Of a DNA stretch of 39,004 bases, positions 8,910 to 18,208 are shown piece after piece. Below the pieces are notes generated by a model that worked only from the letters and a program-made list of their open reading frames with translations, was not told the DNA's origin and did no database searches. Position 1 is the first letter of the stretch. Each line of letters starts with the position of its first letter. The stretch comes from Bacteroidota bacterium (GTDB lineage Bacteria > Bacteroidota > Bacteroidia > Bacteroidales > FEN-979), in assembly GCA_026391715.1 (NCBI GenBank), contig JAPLDO010000079.1:1-39004 (forward strand), given 5' to 3'. The position numbers were made by a program, and so were the translations under genes.

Positions 8910-8974
8910 GGGATATTAAATTATGACCGTCTGATCTCAAATTTCTGGTTCCAAATTTAAAAACTCAAATTCCG

Positions 8975-11900
8975 ATGTTTAACCGAACTCTACTTATGAA
9001 AAGGCGCATCACCCTGCTTTTCTTATTTTTCTGCGGAATAGTCGCTTATCCGCAGCAATACCAGTTCAGAAATTATTCGATTGAGCAGGGTCTTTCACAG
9101 AGTGTGGTGAACTGTGTTATACAGGATTCGCGGGGATTTATGTGGATCGGAACACAGAATGGTTTAAACCGGTTCAATGGATACGATTTCACCGAATATT
9201 TGTACAATCCAATAGACTCAACCACTATTTCAAATAACTGGATATATTCCCTTGCCGAGGACAAGGATGGCAGCATCTGGGTTGGAACCAAAGGCGGTTT
9301 GAATAAATATCTCAGAAAGGAAAACCGCTTCAAACGCATTTCATACATAGCTGGTTACACTGGCGTAATTTCCCGCTATTCTTATGACGCCATTGTTTCG
9401 GGAAGCGGAAAAATCTATGTTAATACACCGCCTGTTTTAACGGTATTCGACCCTTCATCTGATAAAATAACCCATTTTCCTACACGGTTTCCTTACGACG
9501 GCGCCATTAACGATAACCGGATTCCGTTAATAGAGGATAATGATGGCGCTATCTGGATGGGGTCAAACGTTGGTTTGGCATGTTTCGACCCCAAAACTGC
9601 TTCCTTTACCTATTACTTTCATGATTCTCAAAAACCGGGAACGATTTCCAATAACCGAATTACCGCGCTGTGCCAGGATAGCGCCGGCACAATTTGGGTT
9701 GGGACATCAGACGGACTTAACCTGATTGATAAAAAAACCGAAAAAATTTCAGGAATATTTACCTCGCCATTTGGACGGCAGTCGCTTAGCAGCAGTTTCA
9801 TCAGGGCAATTATCGAGGATAAGAATGGCGCGATGTGGGTAGGCACAGAAGGCGGCGGGTTGAACCGGATTGTTTGGTTAACCGGAGAGACATTCCTGGT
9901 TGACCGATTTAACAGCGCGGAAAACGGTTTGGGACATAATATAATTAACGCGCTAACTATTGACCGTTCACAAAACCTTTGGGCGGGAACCCTTCAGGGC
10001 ATTAGCAAAACCGACCTGAAACCGGCAAAATTCAAGCTATACCGTCGCGATAATACTTCATCATCTGTGAATTTGCTTGGTAATGTTATTGCCGCAATCT
10101 ACAAGGATGAGAACGGATTGATTTGGGTTGGAAACTGGGGACAGGGATTGAATATTCTCAACAGGAAAACCGGAGCCGTTGAACACTTTTCGTCACGGCT
10201 TCAGGGAAACCATTATATCCCTAACGACTTTGTCCATGTGATTTTTGCCGATGAATTTAAAAACAATTGGATCGGTACGCGCGATGGCATTTTTGTATTC
10301 GACAAAACAAGGCAAAAGTTCGTAAGGTTGCACGACTTTTTCAGGAACGACAATCTTCCTGATTTAAAGGGAATGCGGATATTCACGATCATCAGGAGCA
10401 GAGATAACAGTTACTGGATTGGCACGCAGGGCGGATTGTTCAGGATCAATCCTGAAAGAACCGCCACCGAAGTATTCACCGCAGAATCAACGCCCGACCA
10501 TCAAATTGGCGCAAACCTGGTTTACTGTCTCCATGAAGACAGTGAAGGTTATATCTGGATAGCTACCATAAACGGCGTGGATGTTTATAACCCAACAACT
10601 GGAAAAATGACCCGGTTCAGGAAAAATGAATCACAAAATTCGTTATGCGACAATTTCGTTATTTCGCTTGGAGAAGATAAACATGGCGATATATGGATTG
10701 GCACGAGTGCTTATGTGAACAAGTTTGTGAAGAAGGATTCAACTTTTATCTACTACTCGCGGGAAAACGGAATTCCGAAAAACAACATCTTTGAAATCAT
10801 GCGCGACAATCAGAATACACTATGGTTTGCCACAGGAGGGGGTTTGTGCAAATTCGACTCCGCCGCCAACTCATTCAGAAATTATACGGTTGACGACGGA
10901 CTTCAGAGCCTTGAATTTAACCTCAGGGCGTGTTTTAAAAGTCCCGACGGGGAGGTCTTTTTCGGCGGAATGAATGGATTCAACTCATTTTATCCGGAAA
11001 CGCTCAGGGACAACCCCAGCATACCCGAAATTATCATCACCGCCTGTTACAAATCGTCAAAGAGCGGGAAAGAATATTTCGACATCAGCAGGGAGAATAA
11101 GGTTGAATTGGAACATGGAGCACAGGCTTTTACCGTTGAATTTGTCGCGCTCGAATTTACCAATCCCGATAAAAACCAGTATGCATATATGTTGGATGGA
11201 CTCTCAAAAGACTGGATAAATATAGGGAACCGGCGTTTTGTGCCTTTTACCAATCTTTCGCCCGGCGAATATATTTTCAGGGTTAAAGGATCCAATAACG
11301 ACGGTAAATGGAATGAAACCGGCGCGGTGTTGAAAATTGTGATTCTTCCTCCATGGTGGCGTAGTTGGTGGGCTTGGACCGCCTATTTCCTATTGATCGC
11401 AGGAGCGCTGATGATCTATATCCGCATCCGTGAACGAAATCTGGTTCGTGAACGAAACAATCTTGAACAAAAGGTGCATGAAAGAACTCTTCAGATTGAA
11501 AATAAAAATCAGGAGATTCTTCAGAAAAATGAAATTCTGAACAACCTGAACGCGGAATTGAAGGCGCTGAACGAAACAAAGGACAAGTTCTTTTCCATAA
11601 TCGCCCATGACCTGCGGAATCCCTTTAATTCAATTATTGGACTCACCGATATTGTGCTGGGAAACCTCCTTGGTTCAGGTCAGGAAAAGACGAGAAAGAC
11701 AGTTTCCGACATCCGCGAAGCGTCGCGACATGCTTTCGATCTTCTTCAGAACCTGCTGATCTGGGCGCGGTCACAAACCGGAAACCTTGAATTTCAGCCT
11801 GCTTTGTTTGATCTGATGGAACGGATAGAAGACAATATTGAACTCGTAAGGGGCCAGGCAACGAGAAAAAACATCCTTCTTATTTCAGAGGTTGAAAATC

Positions 11901-12256
11901 CTGTTCCGGTTTATGGCGATTCCCAGATGATTAATACCATTATGCGCAACCTGCTCACCAACGCCATCAAATTTACGCCGAAAGAGGGCAGGGTTTCTGT
12001 TACTGTTGAACAACATGAAGGTTTCATCGTGATCAGCGTTTGCGATAATGGCATCGGCGTCACCCCCGAAATCAGGGAAAAGATATTCAGGCTCGAAAGC
12101 AAATATACACACAAGGGAACCGATATGGAACGCGGCACCGGTCTTGGACTAATCCTCTGCAAGGAATTTGCCGAAAAGCATGGCGGAACTATTCTGGTTG
12201 AATCGGAACCGGGGAAAGGGAGTTGCTTTATGGTGAGGCTGCCGGATAATAAATAA
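8975..12256 (+). CDS. Sensor histidine kinase with periplasmic two-component-regulator propeller
   Basis: Transmembrane signal sensor. It has 1093 residues: an export signal (KRRITLLFLFFCGIVAYPQQ), then many WIGTxxGL repeats forming a beta-propeller sensor to about residue 690. A Y_Y_Y domain follows at about 700-785 (FTNPDKNQYAYMLDGLSKDW), then one membrane helix near 795-815 and a coiled coil. HisKA has its phosphoacceptor at H878 (SIIAHDLRNPFNSIIG). HATPase_c has N996 (NAIKFTP), DNGIGV and GTGLGL. The protein stops right after the ATPase domain, with no receiver and no AraC-type domain, unlike the hybrid systems that usually carry this sensor. A second ATG at 8996 is an equally good start. 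No partner response regulator is adjacent. Confidence 0.93.
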   Translation: MFNRTLLMKRRITLLFLFFCGIVAYPQQYQFRNYSIEQGLSQSVVNCVIQDSRGFMWIGTQNGLNRFNGYDFTEYLYNPIDSTTISNNWIYSLAEDKDGSIWVGTKGGLNKYLRKENRFKRISYIAGYTGVISRYSYDAIVSGSGKIYVNTPPVLTVFDPSSDKITHFPTRFPYDGAINDNRIPLIEDNDGAIWMGSNVGLACFDPKTASFTYYFHDSQKPGTISNNRITALCQDSAGTIWVGTSDGLNLIDKKTEKISGIFTSPFGRQSLSSSFIRAIIEDKNGAMWVGTEGGGLNRIVWLTGETFLVDRFNSAENGLGHNIINALTIDRSQNLWAGTLQGISKTDLKPAKFKLYRRDNTSSSVNLLGNVIAAIYKDENGLIWVGNWGQGLNILNRKTGAVEHFSSRLQGNHYIPNDFVHVIFADEFKNNWIGTRDGIFVFDKTRQKFVRLHDFFRNDNLPDLKGMRIFTIIRSRDNSYWIGTQGGLFRINPERTATEVFTAESTPDHQIGANLVYCLHEDSEGYIWIATINGVDVYNPTTGKMTRFRKNESQNSLCDNFVISLGEDKHGDIWIGTSAYVNKFVKKDSTFIYYSRENGIPKNNIFEIMRDNQNTLWFATGGGLCKFDSAANSFRNYTVDDGLQSLEFNLRACFKSPDGEVFFGGMNGFNSFYPETLRDNPSIPEIIITACYKSSKSGKEYFDISRENKVELEHGAQAFTVEFVALEFTNPDKNQYAYMLDGLSKDWINIGNRRFVPFTNLSPGEYIFRVKGSNNDGKWNETGAVLKIVILPPWWRSWWAWTAYFLLIAGALMIYIRIRERNLVRERNNLEQKVHERTLQIENKNQEILQKNEILNNLNAELKALNETKDKFFSIIAHDLRNPFNSIIGLTDIVLGNLLGSGQEKTRKTVSDIREASRHAFDLLQNLLIWARSQTGNLEFQPALFDLMERIEDNIELVRGQATRKNILLISEVENPVPVYGDSQMINTIMRNLLTNAIKFTPKEGRVSVTVEQHEGFIVISVCDNGIGVTPEIREKIFRLESKYTHKGTDMERGTGLGLILCKEFAEKHGGTILVESEPGKGSCFMVRLPDNK

Positions 12257-12282
12257 TATCGAATATCGAATATCGAATATCG
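12255..12282. repeat. Heptanucleotide tandem repeat, 4 x AATATCG
   Basis: Four perfect copies of AATATCG fill most of the 39-base gap between the convergent kinase genes, beginning inside the stop codon of the upstream gene. The unit length is not a multiple of three, but the array lies outside coding sequence apart from its first two bases. No hairpin is formed. Confidence 0.9.
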
Positions 12283-12295
12283 AACTTTGAACCCT

Positions 12296-15200
12296 TCATT
12301 TCCTCATACTTCTCCTGATAGTTTCAAAAAGTTCCTGTTTTTTGATGGGTTTGCAAACGAAGGCGCAACAACCAGCCTCCATTGCACGGCGTTCATCTTC
12401 GGGTTGAGTGTAGGCAGTCAGAGCAATAATGCGAAGGTTAGGAAAGATAGCTTTGGCGCGGCGGGTAGCTTCGTAGCCATCCATGACAGGCATTTTAAGA
12501 TCCATCAGAACAAGGTCAGGTTTTTGCTTTTCGAGAATGGCAAGAACCTCCACTCCGTTAGAGGCGCGTATTAGTTGCCGTGTTTTTCTGCCAAGCAGAA
12601 TCTCCAGAAGTTCAAAGTTGTAATCTTCGTCTTCTGCCACCAGGATGGTTAGAACTTCGAGCGAATACGGCATTACATTTTCGGAAGTTTCTTTTGGAAA
12701 ATGAGGTTGTTCATAAGGAATGGTAAGAATAAATACAGATCCTGCTCCAGATGTTGACTCAACCCGGATGGTTCCGTTCATCATCTCAGCCAGACCACGC
12801 GCTATGCTGAGACCCAAACCGGTTCCATGAACTCCGGCGCCAGGTTCCTGAGTTACCTGATAAAACCGTTCAAATATCTTTTCGCGAACATCGTGCGCAA
12901 TCCCTATTCCGGTATCGCGAACATAAAAAACAAGTTCATTTTCCTTTTTAAAGCAGCCAAAACTGATAGATCCAGAGTGAGTAAACTTTACCGCATTGTT
13001 TATGAGACCGGTGATAACCTGTCGGATTTTTTCCAAATCGGCAACAACGAAATCGGATATCCCACAATCATCAACAGAATGCCACAGGTGCAACCCTTTT
13101 CTAACAACCATGTCATTCAGAGATAATTGAATCTCGTCCATCAGATCATTGAGTGAAAACTGCACGGAATTTATGGGTATTCGTCCGCTATCCATGCGGG
13201 ATATCTCAAGAACATCATCAATAATGCTCAGCAATTGCTTTGCGTTGGTTTGAACAATCCCGACATAACGATCCCTATCGTCAGCAGTATTTTCCTCCGA
13301 CTGCAACAGTTCAGTAAAACCGAGGATTGCATTCATCGGCGTCCGTACCTCATGTGAAATATTATTCAGGAAAGCGGTCTTGAGCCGCGACGCCTCTTCG
13401 GCTGCCTCCTTGGCATTAAGAATGTCGCGTTCAGCCTGCTTCAGTTTTTCAATATCCCTTGTGATTGAAATAATATGCGGAGCGCCATAAAGGTGAATTA
13501 CAGACGCCGACATAAGGCAGGTGCGCATCGTTCCGTCTTTGATGCGGAAAGCCGCTTCAAAGTTTTGAACTTTCCCGTCTTGTTTCAGTATTTCCACCAT
13601 TTTTTTTCTGTCGGCAATGTTCGCCCAAATATTAATTTCATGCGAAGTCCTGCCAACCACCTCTTCCTTACGATATCCGGTCATAACGCAAAATCCTTCA
13701 TTCACTTCAATATACATACCTGTTTCGAGGTTGTTGATATTGATTGAATCAGGACTTGTCAGGAAAGCCAGTCTGAACCGCTCCTCCACCTCTTTCAGTG
13801 TTGCCACAGCCTTTATTCGGTTTATCGAAATTGCCGCCTGGCTAGCGATCATTTCAATGATATCGGAATATTCGGAAAGATCTTTTCTGGCGAGGATGAT
13901 CAGCCCGCCAAGATGTAATTCCTGGTAAACAAATCCGACAGAATATATATATTTGATCCGAAGCTGCTTTTCGATACCGCGCATGGTTTCCTCTGGAAAC
14001 CGGTCTGTTGCCAATGTAAAGAGTCCGCCAGGCAGGATTTCGAGTTTTCCGCTCTTGTATAAAAGGAGTTCCTCGCCGGAAATATCTTTCAGGAAAAAGT
14101 TCATTTCCAGAGGATCGAATCCAAGCGCTTGCGTTAATCCGTTTCCCGGAATTTCAAGTTCGGAAATTGAAACAATCCTGCCAGAACCAGTATTCGGGTC
14201 AATATTGGTCGTTAATATTATACCGTCGCCAATTAAATTCTGAACCGAGCAGGTAACGAGATCGTGAATTTCATTAAGTACGTTAATTTTCAGTAGTTTG
14301 GACTGGAAGTCAGCCAATAGCGCTATATTCAGTTCCGACTGCTTTCGCTGCGTAATATCAATAAATGAGACCAAAACCCTTTCCCAGTTTGTTTCATATC
14401 CCGGTTGAATTGCCAGGCTGAGATTCAGCGTCCTTAAATTTCCGGACTTATATACAGGAATTTCGACGGTGTATGTTGAGTGTCCCTCCGCAAGCGCGAT
14501 CATTTCATTTTTGAAAACAAGATAGGAATCATCATTAAAGTAGTAAGGCAGATTTTTAACTACCGATTCCTTATCGGGTTCGCCAACTATCTCCAGGCTG
14601 GTCCGGTTAAGGGCAGTAACCCTGACCAAAGCGGCGAGATGTTTTACCATTTCTGGATTTTCATTCAGATGTTTATGGACGTCAATTCCCGCCTGCTTCC
14701 ATTCTTCCATTGTCTGCCTGACTTCGGAGAGATCCTCTTCCCATAATCCGATGGGTGCATTTTCAAAGAATCCGCGAAATTTATCTTCACTTTCTTTAAG
14801 CGCCTTTTCCGATTTCTTTCGGTCGGTAATATCACGCGAAACCCCGTGGCCGCCGAAAAGCATTCCGCAGGTATCAAAAACAGGACTGATCAGAACTTCG
14901 GAATCCCTCACGGATCCGTCTTTGCAGTAATGTTTAAGTTCAACGGTCATGGTATAATCTACGGGTATCTTTCCCTCGCGAGCCCATGCCATGCTGTTCC
15001 TGTAGATTTCTATAACCTTCATCAGCGATTCCGCTGTATAAATTTCATCAGGTCTGAGTTTAAGAAACTCTTCGGGAGTAAAACCCCTTTGCTTATAAAT
15101 GGATGGGCTTATATATGTATAATGCATCTGATCGTTCATCATCCAGATAACATCGGATGTATATTCAGCAATTTGCCGATACTTCTCCTCACTCGACAGC

Positions 15201-15541
15201 AGCGCCTGTTTCCGCAAAGAAATGTCGTGAATCAGGATTACAAACCCGTCGGGTTCGAGTTTATAGCCATGCATTTCCACAGTTATGTAATCGCCATTCT
15301 TTTTAAGAATTCTGAGTTCTTTCTCAGTTGGTCCCATGATTAATAAGTCGAGACCGGCATCATCGGGATGGAGCAGATTATAAACAGACCGTCCGGACAA
15401 TTCATCGCGCTTATAACCAAGTAAATTGCAGGTAAACGGATTCAAATCAATAATATCTCCACTGAAAGTTATATTCATAATCCCAAACCGCGCCTGGTCA
15501 AAAAGCAGGTGATAAAACGATTTGTAGGTTGATTCTTTCAT
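12296..15541 (-). CDS. Multi-PAS/GAF hybrid sensor histidine kinase with receiver domain
   Basis: Cytoplasmic multi-input sensor; no signal peptide or membrane helix is visible. The 1081 residues appear to contain PAS domains at about 8-110, 118-245, 255-405 and 590-710, with a GAF-like region at about 415-575. PAS-linked tails such as ITDRKKSE and ITQRKQSE are clear. HisKA has H730 (NISHEVRTPMNAILGF). HATPase_c has NNAVKFTH, DTGIGIA and GTGLGLSIARGLAE. A C-terminal receiver (about 962-1078) has AEDEDYN, phosphoacceptor D1014 (LMDLKMPVMDG), T in IALTAYT and K in VCKPIKK. All catalytic residues are present. It is convergent with the propeller kinase. It has no output domain, so a separate histidine phosphotransfer protein or regulator elsewhere is expected. 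Confidence 0.94.
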   Translation of the reverse strand: MKESTYKSFYHLLFDQARFGIMNITFSGDIIDLNPFTCNLLGYKRDELSGRSVYNLLHPDDAGLDLLIMGPTEKELRILKKNGDYITVEMHGYKLEPDGFVILIHDISLRKQALLSSEEKYRQIAEYTSDVIWMMNDQMHYTYISPSIYKQRGFTPEEFLKLRPDEIYTAESLMKVIEIYRNSMAWAREGKIPVDYTMTVELKHYCKDGSVRDSEVLISPVFDTCGMLFGGHGVSRDITDRKKSEKALKESEDKFRGFFENAPIGLWEEDLSEVRQTMEEWKQAGIDVHKHLNENPEMVKHLAALVRVTALNRTSLEIVGEPDKESVVKNLPYYFNDDSYLVFKNEMIALAEGHSTYTVEIPVYKSGNLRTLNLSLAIQPGYETNWERVLVSFIDITQRKQSELNIALLADFQSKLLKINVLNEIHDLVTCSVQNLIGDGIILTTNIDPNTGSGRIVSISELEIPGNGLTQALGFDPLEMNFFLKDISGEELLLYKSGKLEILPGGLFTLATDRFPEETMRGIEKQLRIKYIYSVGFVYQELHLGGLIILARKDLSEYSDIIEMIASQAAISINRIKAVATLKEVEERFRLAFLTSPDSININNLETGMYIEVNEGFCVMTGYRKEEVVGRTSHEINIWANIADRKKMVEILKQDGKVQNFEAAFRIKDGTMRTCLMSASVIHLYGAPHIISITRDIEKLKQAERDILNAKEAAEEASRLKTAFLNNISHEVRTPMNAILGFTELLQSEENTADDRDRYVGIVQTNAKQLLSIIDDVLEISRMDSGRIPINSVQFSLNDLMDEIQLSLNDMVVRKGLHLWHSVDDCGISDFVVADLEKIRQVITGLINNAVKFTHSGSISFGCFKKENELVFYVRDTGIGIAHDVREKIFERFYQVTQEPGAGVHGTGLGLSIARGLAEMMNGTIRVESTSGAGSVFILTIPYEQPHFPKETSENVMPYSLEVLTILVAEDEDYNFELLEILLGRKTRQLIRASNGVEVLAILEKQKPDLVLMDLKMPVMDGYEATRRAKAIFPNLRIIALTAYTQPEDERRAMEAGCCAFVCKPIKKQELFETIRRSMRK

Positions 15542-15645
15542 CGCAATAGAAATATGCGATAAAAATAGTTATTTTCCGGTTAAAAAAAAAGCACGCGCTT
15601 CGAGGCTTGCAGCAACCGGAGTAACTTTGACATTCTGATTGTAAA

Positions 15646-15673
15646 TTCCAGGTTCCAGGTTCCAGGTTTCAGG
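15646..15673. repeat. Heptanucleotide tandem repeat, TTCCAGG x3 plus one variant
   Basis: Three exact copies of TTCCAGG (15646-15666) are followed by the one-mismatch copy TTTCAGG (15667-15673), in the 256-base spacer between the hybrid kinase and the nucleotidyltransferase gene. The unit length equals that of the AATATCG array at the other end of the kinase gene, though the units differ. The rest of the spacer is AT-rich and shows no gene; a possible -7 element TACCTTTG is at 15727-15734. Confidence 0.88.
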
Positions 15674-15797
15674 TTCAATTTTTTTCCGGTTTGAGTATAA
15701 ATCCACTTAACCAACAGATACTTTTTTACCTTTGAAAATCACTTTCCTGATAATGTCAGAACCGCGCTAAAATAATCATGTAACAAACCTTTTCGGA

Positions 15798-16403
15798 ATG
15801 AGAGAATCAATATCTGCAATCATCACAGCGGCAGGAGCGTCGGGCAGAATGGGCTCGGCAAAAGCATTGCTGCGTCATGCCGGCGGGGTCAGCTTTGCCC
15901 GATATTTGTTGAACTGTTTCGGACTTTACGGATGCAACCCTGTGATTCTGGTGGTAAGTGAAGAACTTGATATCCCTGAACTCCGATCAGGATCGCATCA
16001 ACTTGTTGTGAATCATCACACCGAGCTCGGACGGTCACATTCTATCCACCTCGGACTTCAATATGTACCCGAAGGTTCAGCCTGTTTCATCCACAATGTT
16101 GATAATCCATTTTTATCGCCGGAACTTCTTGATGAACTTATCAGGAAATCTCACCCCGATTGCTATGCCGTTCCGGTATATCATAAACACGGAGGACATC
16201 CAATTCTGCCTGGCAGCCATGTTATGGATTTTATGCGCAACCTGGATCAGATTACCGATTTCAGGGAATTGTTGAATGGCTTTACCCGGATCGAGGCTCC
16301 CTGGCACAATGAGCAGATTCTGTGGAATGTAAATACGCCGGAAGATTATGAGAGTTATCTTCAATATCCAAAGTCCAAAGTTGAGGATGACGCACAAAGG
16401 TAG
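15798..16403 (+). CDS. MobA/MocA-like nucleotidyltransferase
   Basis: GT-A fold NTP transferase of 201 residues. The nucleotide-binding signature TAAGASGRMGSAK lies at residues 10-22, and the metal-binding aspartate is at D102 in HNVDNPFLSPELL. The segment HTELGRSHSIHLGLQ matches the substrate-side GxxxSxxxGL motif. The family includes molybdenum cofactor cytidylyl/guanylyltransferases and sugar-nucleotide enzymes. No molybdenum enzyme or cofactor gene is nearby, so the substrate is left open. The gene is followed 59 bases later by the SGNH-like gene. Confidence 0.8.
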   Translation: MRESISAIITAAGASGRMGSAKALLRHAGGVSFARYLLNCFGLYGCNPVILVVSEELDIPELRSGSHQLVVNHHTELGRSHSIHLGLQYVPEGSACFIHNVDNPFLSPELLDELIRKSHPDCYAVPVYHKHGGHPILPGSHVMDFMRNLDQITDFRELLNGFTRIEAPWHNEQILWNVNTPEDYESYLQYPKSKVEDDAQR

Positions 16404-16434
16404 GAAACAGCGGGCAGCGGGTTGCAAAAATCCT

Positions 16435-16442
16435 TAGTTTTG
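16435..16442 (+). promoter_or_regulatory. Possible -7 element upstream of the SGNH-like gene
   Basis: TAGTTTTG matches TAnnTTTG, 20 bases before the ATG at 16463. No -33 TTTG is seen at the right distance, so this is tentative. Confidence 0.3.
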
Positions 16443-16462
16443 CAGCGAATTGATATTGTTCA

Positions 16463-17926
16463 ATGCATAAGGTAAAAACCATTGTTTTCCTTGTTGTGCT
16501 TGCCGCCCTCGCCCTCCCGGTTTTTCAGTTGCGGTATTCCATTTTCAGTGAATGGCTGCTTAAGGGTTATGAGCTTCCGTCAGCCCCGCCGGAGTTGAAA
16601 TATTTTACATGGCAACGCTGGTTTTCACAGGATTTTCAGCAGGTTTTTACGACCCGGCTGAATGAACATACCGGCTTCCGGAATACCCTTATCAGAATCC
16701 GAAATCAATACGATTATACCTGTTTTGGAATTACCCATGCCGAGGGTTTCCTCGAAGGAAAAGATGGTTATTTTTTTGAGGAGGATTATATTCACGAATA
16801 CACCGGAAAATACTTCATCGGCACAAAGGCGATTGATAAAAAACTGTCGCGCCTCAAAAATGTAATGGACAGCCTTGCCTCTTACAACATTCCGCTAATC
16901 CTTGTTTTTGAATCCGGAAAAGGCAGCTTTTACCCTGAGTATATTCCCGACAGGTTTCATCCTGAAAAACGAACGCAGTCAAATTATGATTATTTTGTTG
17001 CGAGATCAACCGAAATAGGACTGCCGTTTCTCGATATAAATCACTATTTCCTTGAAATGAAGGACACATCGGTATATCCGCTCTTTCCGAAGTATGGCAT
17101 GCACTGGAGTTTGTTTGGAGTTCGCCTGGTTGCCGATACCTTATCGAAACTGATCGCCAGGGCTACAGGCAGGACAATGCCAACTTTTAAAGTTCATCAT
17201 TTGCACCAATCCGACAAGTCGCTGGGATTTGATTACGATATCGGCGATATGCTAAATCTTATATTTCCGCTTAAACATACGCCCGGCGCCTATCCAATTG
17301 TTTCAATGGATTCAATCCCGAATGGAAAACTGTCGGCGCTTGTGGTTGCCGACAGCTATTACATCATGCTTGTTGAGTCTTATGGAAAAAAGATGTTTGG
17401 CAAACAGGATTTCTGGTATTATAACAGCAGCGTTTATCCGCATCAGAATGAAATTCCTCCGGTGAAAGTAGATAAAACCGGCTTGCGGGAGAAATTGAAG
17501 CAACATGATGTAATTCTTTTGATGGTTTCAGAGACCAACCTGCATTGCTGTTTCTGGGGTTTTGCCGATGAGGCTTACAGCGCATTCCACCCCGAAATAA
17601 AGGATTCACAATTGGAGGGCATTGAAAACAGCATTCGGATTGACCGGGAGTGGTTCCGGTTTATGGTCAGGAAATCAGAGGAACAGAAAAAGCCTCTGGA
17701 TGAGGTAATCCGCAGCGACGCCGAATACGCTTTTCTTTCAAATTATCAAAACCTCGAGGGAAAAGGGTATCAGGATACAATTCAGTTTTTCAAACTGAAT
17801 TTAAGCTATAACCCCGAATGGGTGGCGAGGATGACCAAAAAGGCAATGCAACTGAATATTCCGGTTGATTCCGTGATGGTGCGCGAAGCAGTTGATTCTT
17901 ATAATCAATCGAAAAAGAAACAGTAA
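16463..17926 (+). CDS. AlgJ/AlgX-like SGNH-fold protein, exported or membrane-anchored
   Basis: 487 residues with an N-terminal hydrophobic signal or anchor (IVFLVVLAALALPVFQL). The body resembles the SGNH-hydrolase-like fold of alginate O-acetyltransferase proteins AlgJ/AlgX: WFSQDFQQVFTTRLNEHTGFR near residues 53-73, GKDGYFFEEDYI near 99-110, PLILVFESGKGSFYP, GMHWSLFGVRLV near 212-223 and VVADSYYIML. In AlgJ/AlgX the catalytic histidine sits in a DxH motif; here the residue two before H214 is glycine. Family members usually work with an MBOAT acyl-transferring membrane protein, and none is in this window. A role in polysaccharide O-acetylation is inferred from fold only; activity is uncertain. 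Confidence 0.65.
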   Translation: MHKVKTIVFLVVLAALALPVFQLRYSIFSEWLLKGYELPSAPPELKYFTWQRWFSQDFQQVFTTRLNEHTGFRNTLIRIRNQYDYTCFGITHAEGFLEGKDGYFFEEDYIHEYTGKYFIGTKAIDKKLSRLKNVMDSLASYNIPLILVFESGKGSFYPEYIPDRFHPEKRTQSNYDYFVARSTEIGLPFLDINHYFLEMKDTSVYPLFPKYGMHWSLFGVRLVADTLSKLIARATGRTMPTFKVHHLHQSDKSLGFDYDIGDMLNLIFPLKHTPGAYPIVSMDSIPNGKLSALVVADSYYIMLVESYGKKMFGKQDFWYYNSSVYPHQNEIPPVKVDKTGLREKLKQHDVILLMVSETNLHCCFWGFADEAYSAFHPEIKDSQLEGIENSIRIDREWFRFMVRKSEEQKKPLDEVIRSDAEYAFLSNYQNLEGKGYQDTIQFFKLNLSYNPEWVARMTKKAMQLNIPVDSVMVREAVDSYNQSKKKQ

Positions 17927-18026
17927 ATTTGTAGATTATCAAAGAGATTGAATTTTAAAAGTATAGCCCACTCGGAAAAGTCAAAAAAATAAATAAACTG
18001 CTATTTGGCATATCATCCTACATTGT

Positions 18027-18164
18027 ACCCCTCCCCCAACCCCTCCCCAAAAAGGGAGGGGAGGGGTGTTCTAATCGGCATAATATCATGATTAACAGAT
18101 ACATGGCATATTAGCACAAACCTCCCCCTTCCCTTTTTGGGGAAGGGGGTCAGGGGGGAAGGGG
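18027..18164. repeat. G/C-rich inverted-repeat element (MITE-like, G-quadruplex-prone)
   Basis: A pyrimidine-rich arm (18027-18067) and its imperfect reverse complement (18121-18164) flank about 53 bases of ordinary AT-rich DNA. The shared inner core is CCCCAAAAAGGGA on the left and TCCCTTTTTGGGG on the right. The left arm also folds on itself (CCCCTCCC at 18040-18047 with GGGAGGGG at 18054-18061). The right arm has four G-runs on the plus strand and the left arm has four on the minus strand, so each end could form a G-quadruplex. It occupies the 282-base spacer before the acetylesterase gene; the rest of that spacer shows no gene. Confidence 0.75.
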
Positions 18165-18208
18165 TTTAATGGTTGGAGTAAGTTAAACAATCCGTTGATT
18201 AAGAAAAT

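Noticed and set aside
12255-12282. CRISPR-like or terminator interpretation of the AATATCG array
   Set aside because: The units are 7 bases, directly abutting with no spacers, and not self-complementary.
17924-17931. TAAATTTG, a match to the -7 promoter consensus
   Set aside because: It overlaps the stop codon of the SGNH-like gene, has no -33 box and is about 280 bases from the next start; probably chance.
18027-18067. Left arm of the G-rich element as an intrinsic terminator of the SGNH-like gene
   Set aside because: It can form a hairpin but no T-run follows, and it is about 100 bases from the stop codon; the two-armed repeat explains it better.
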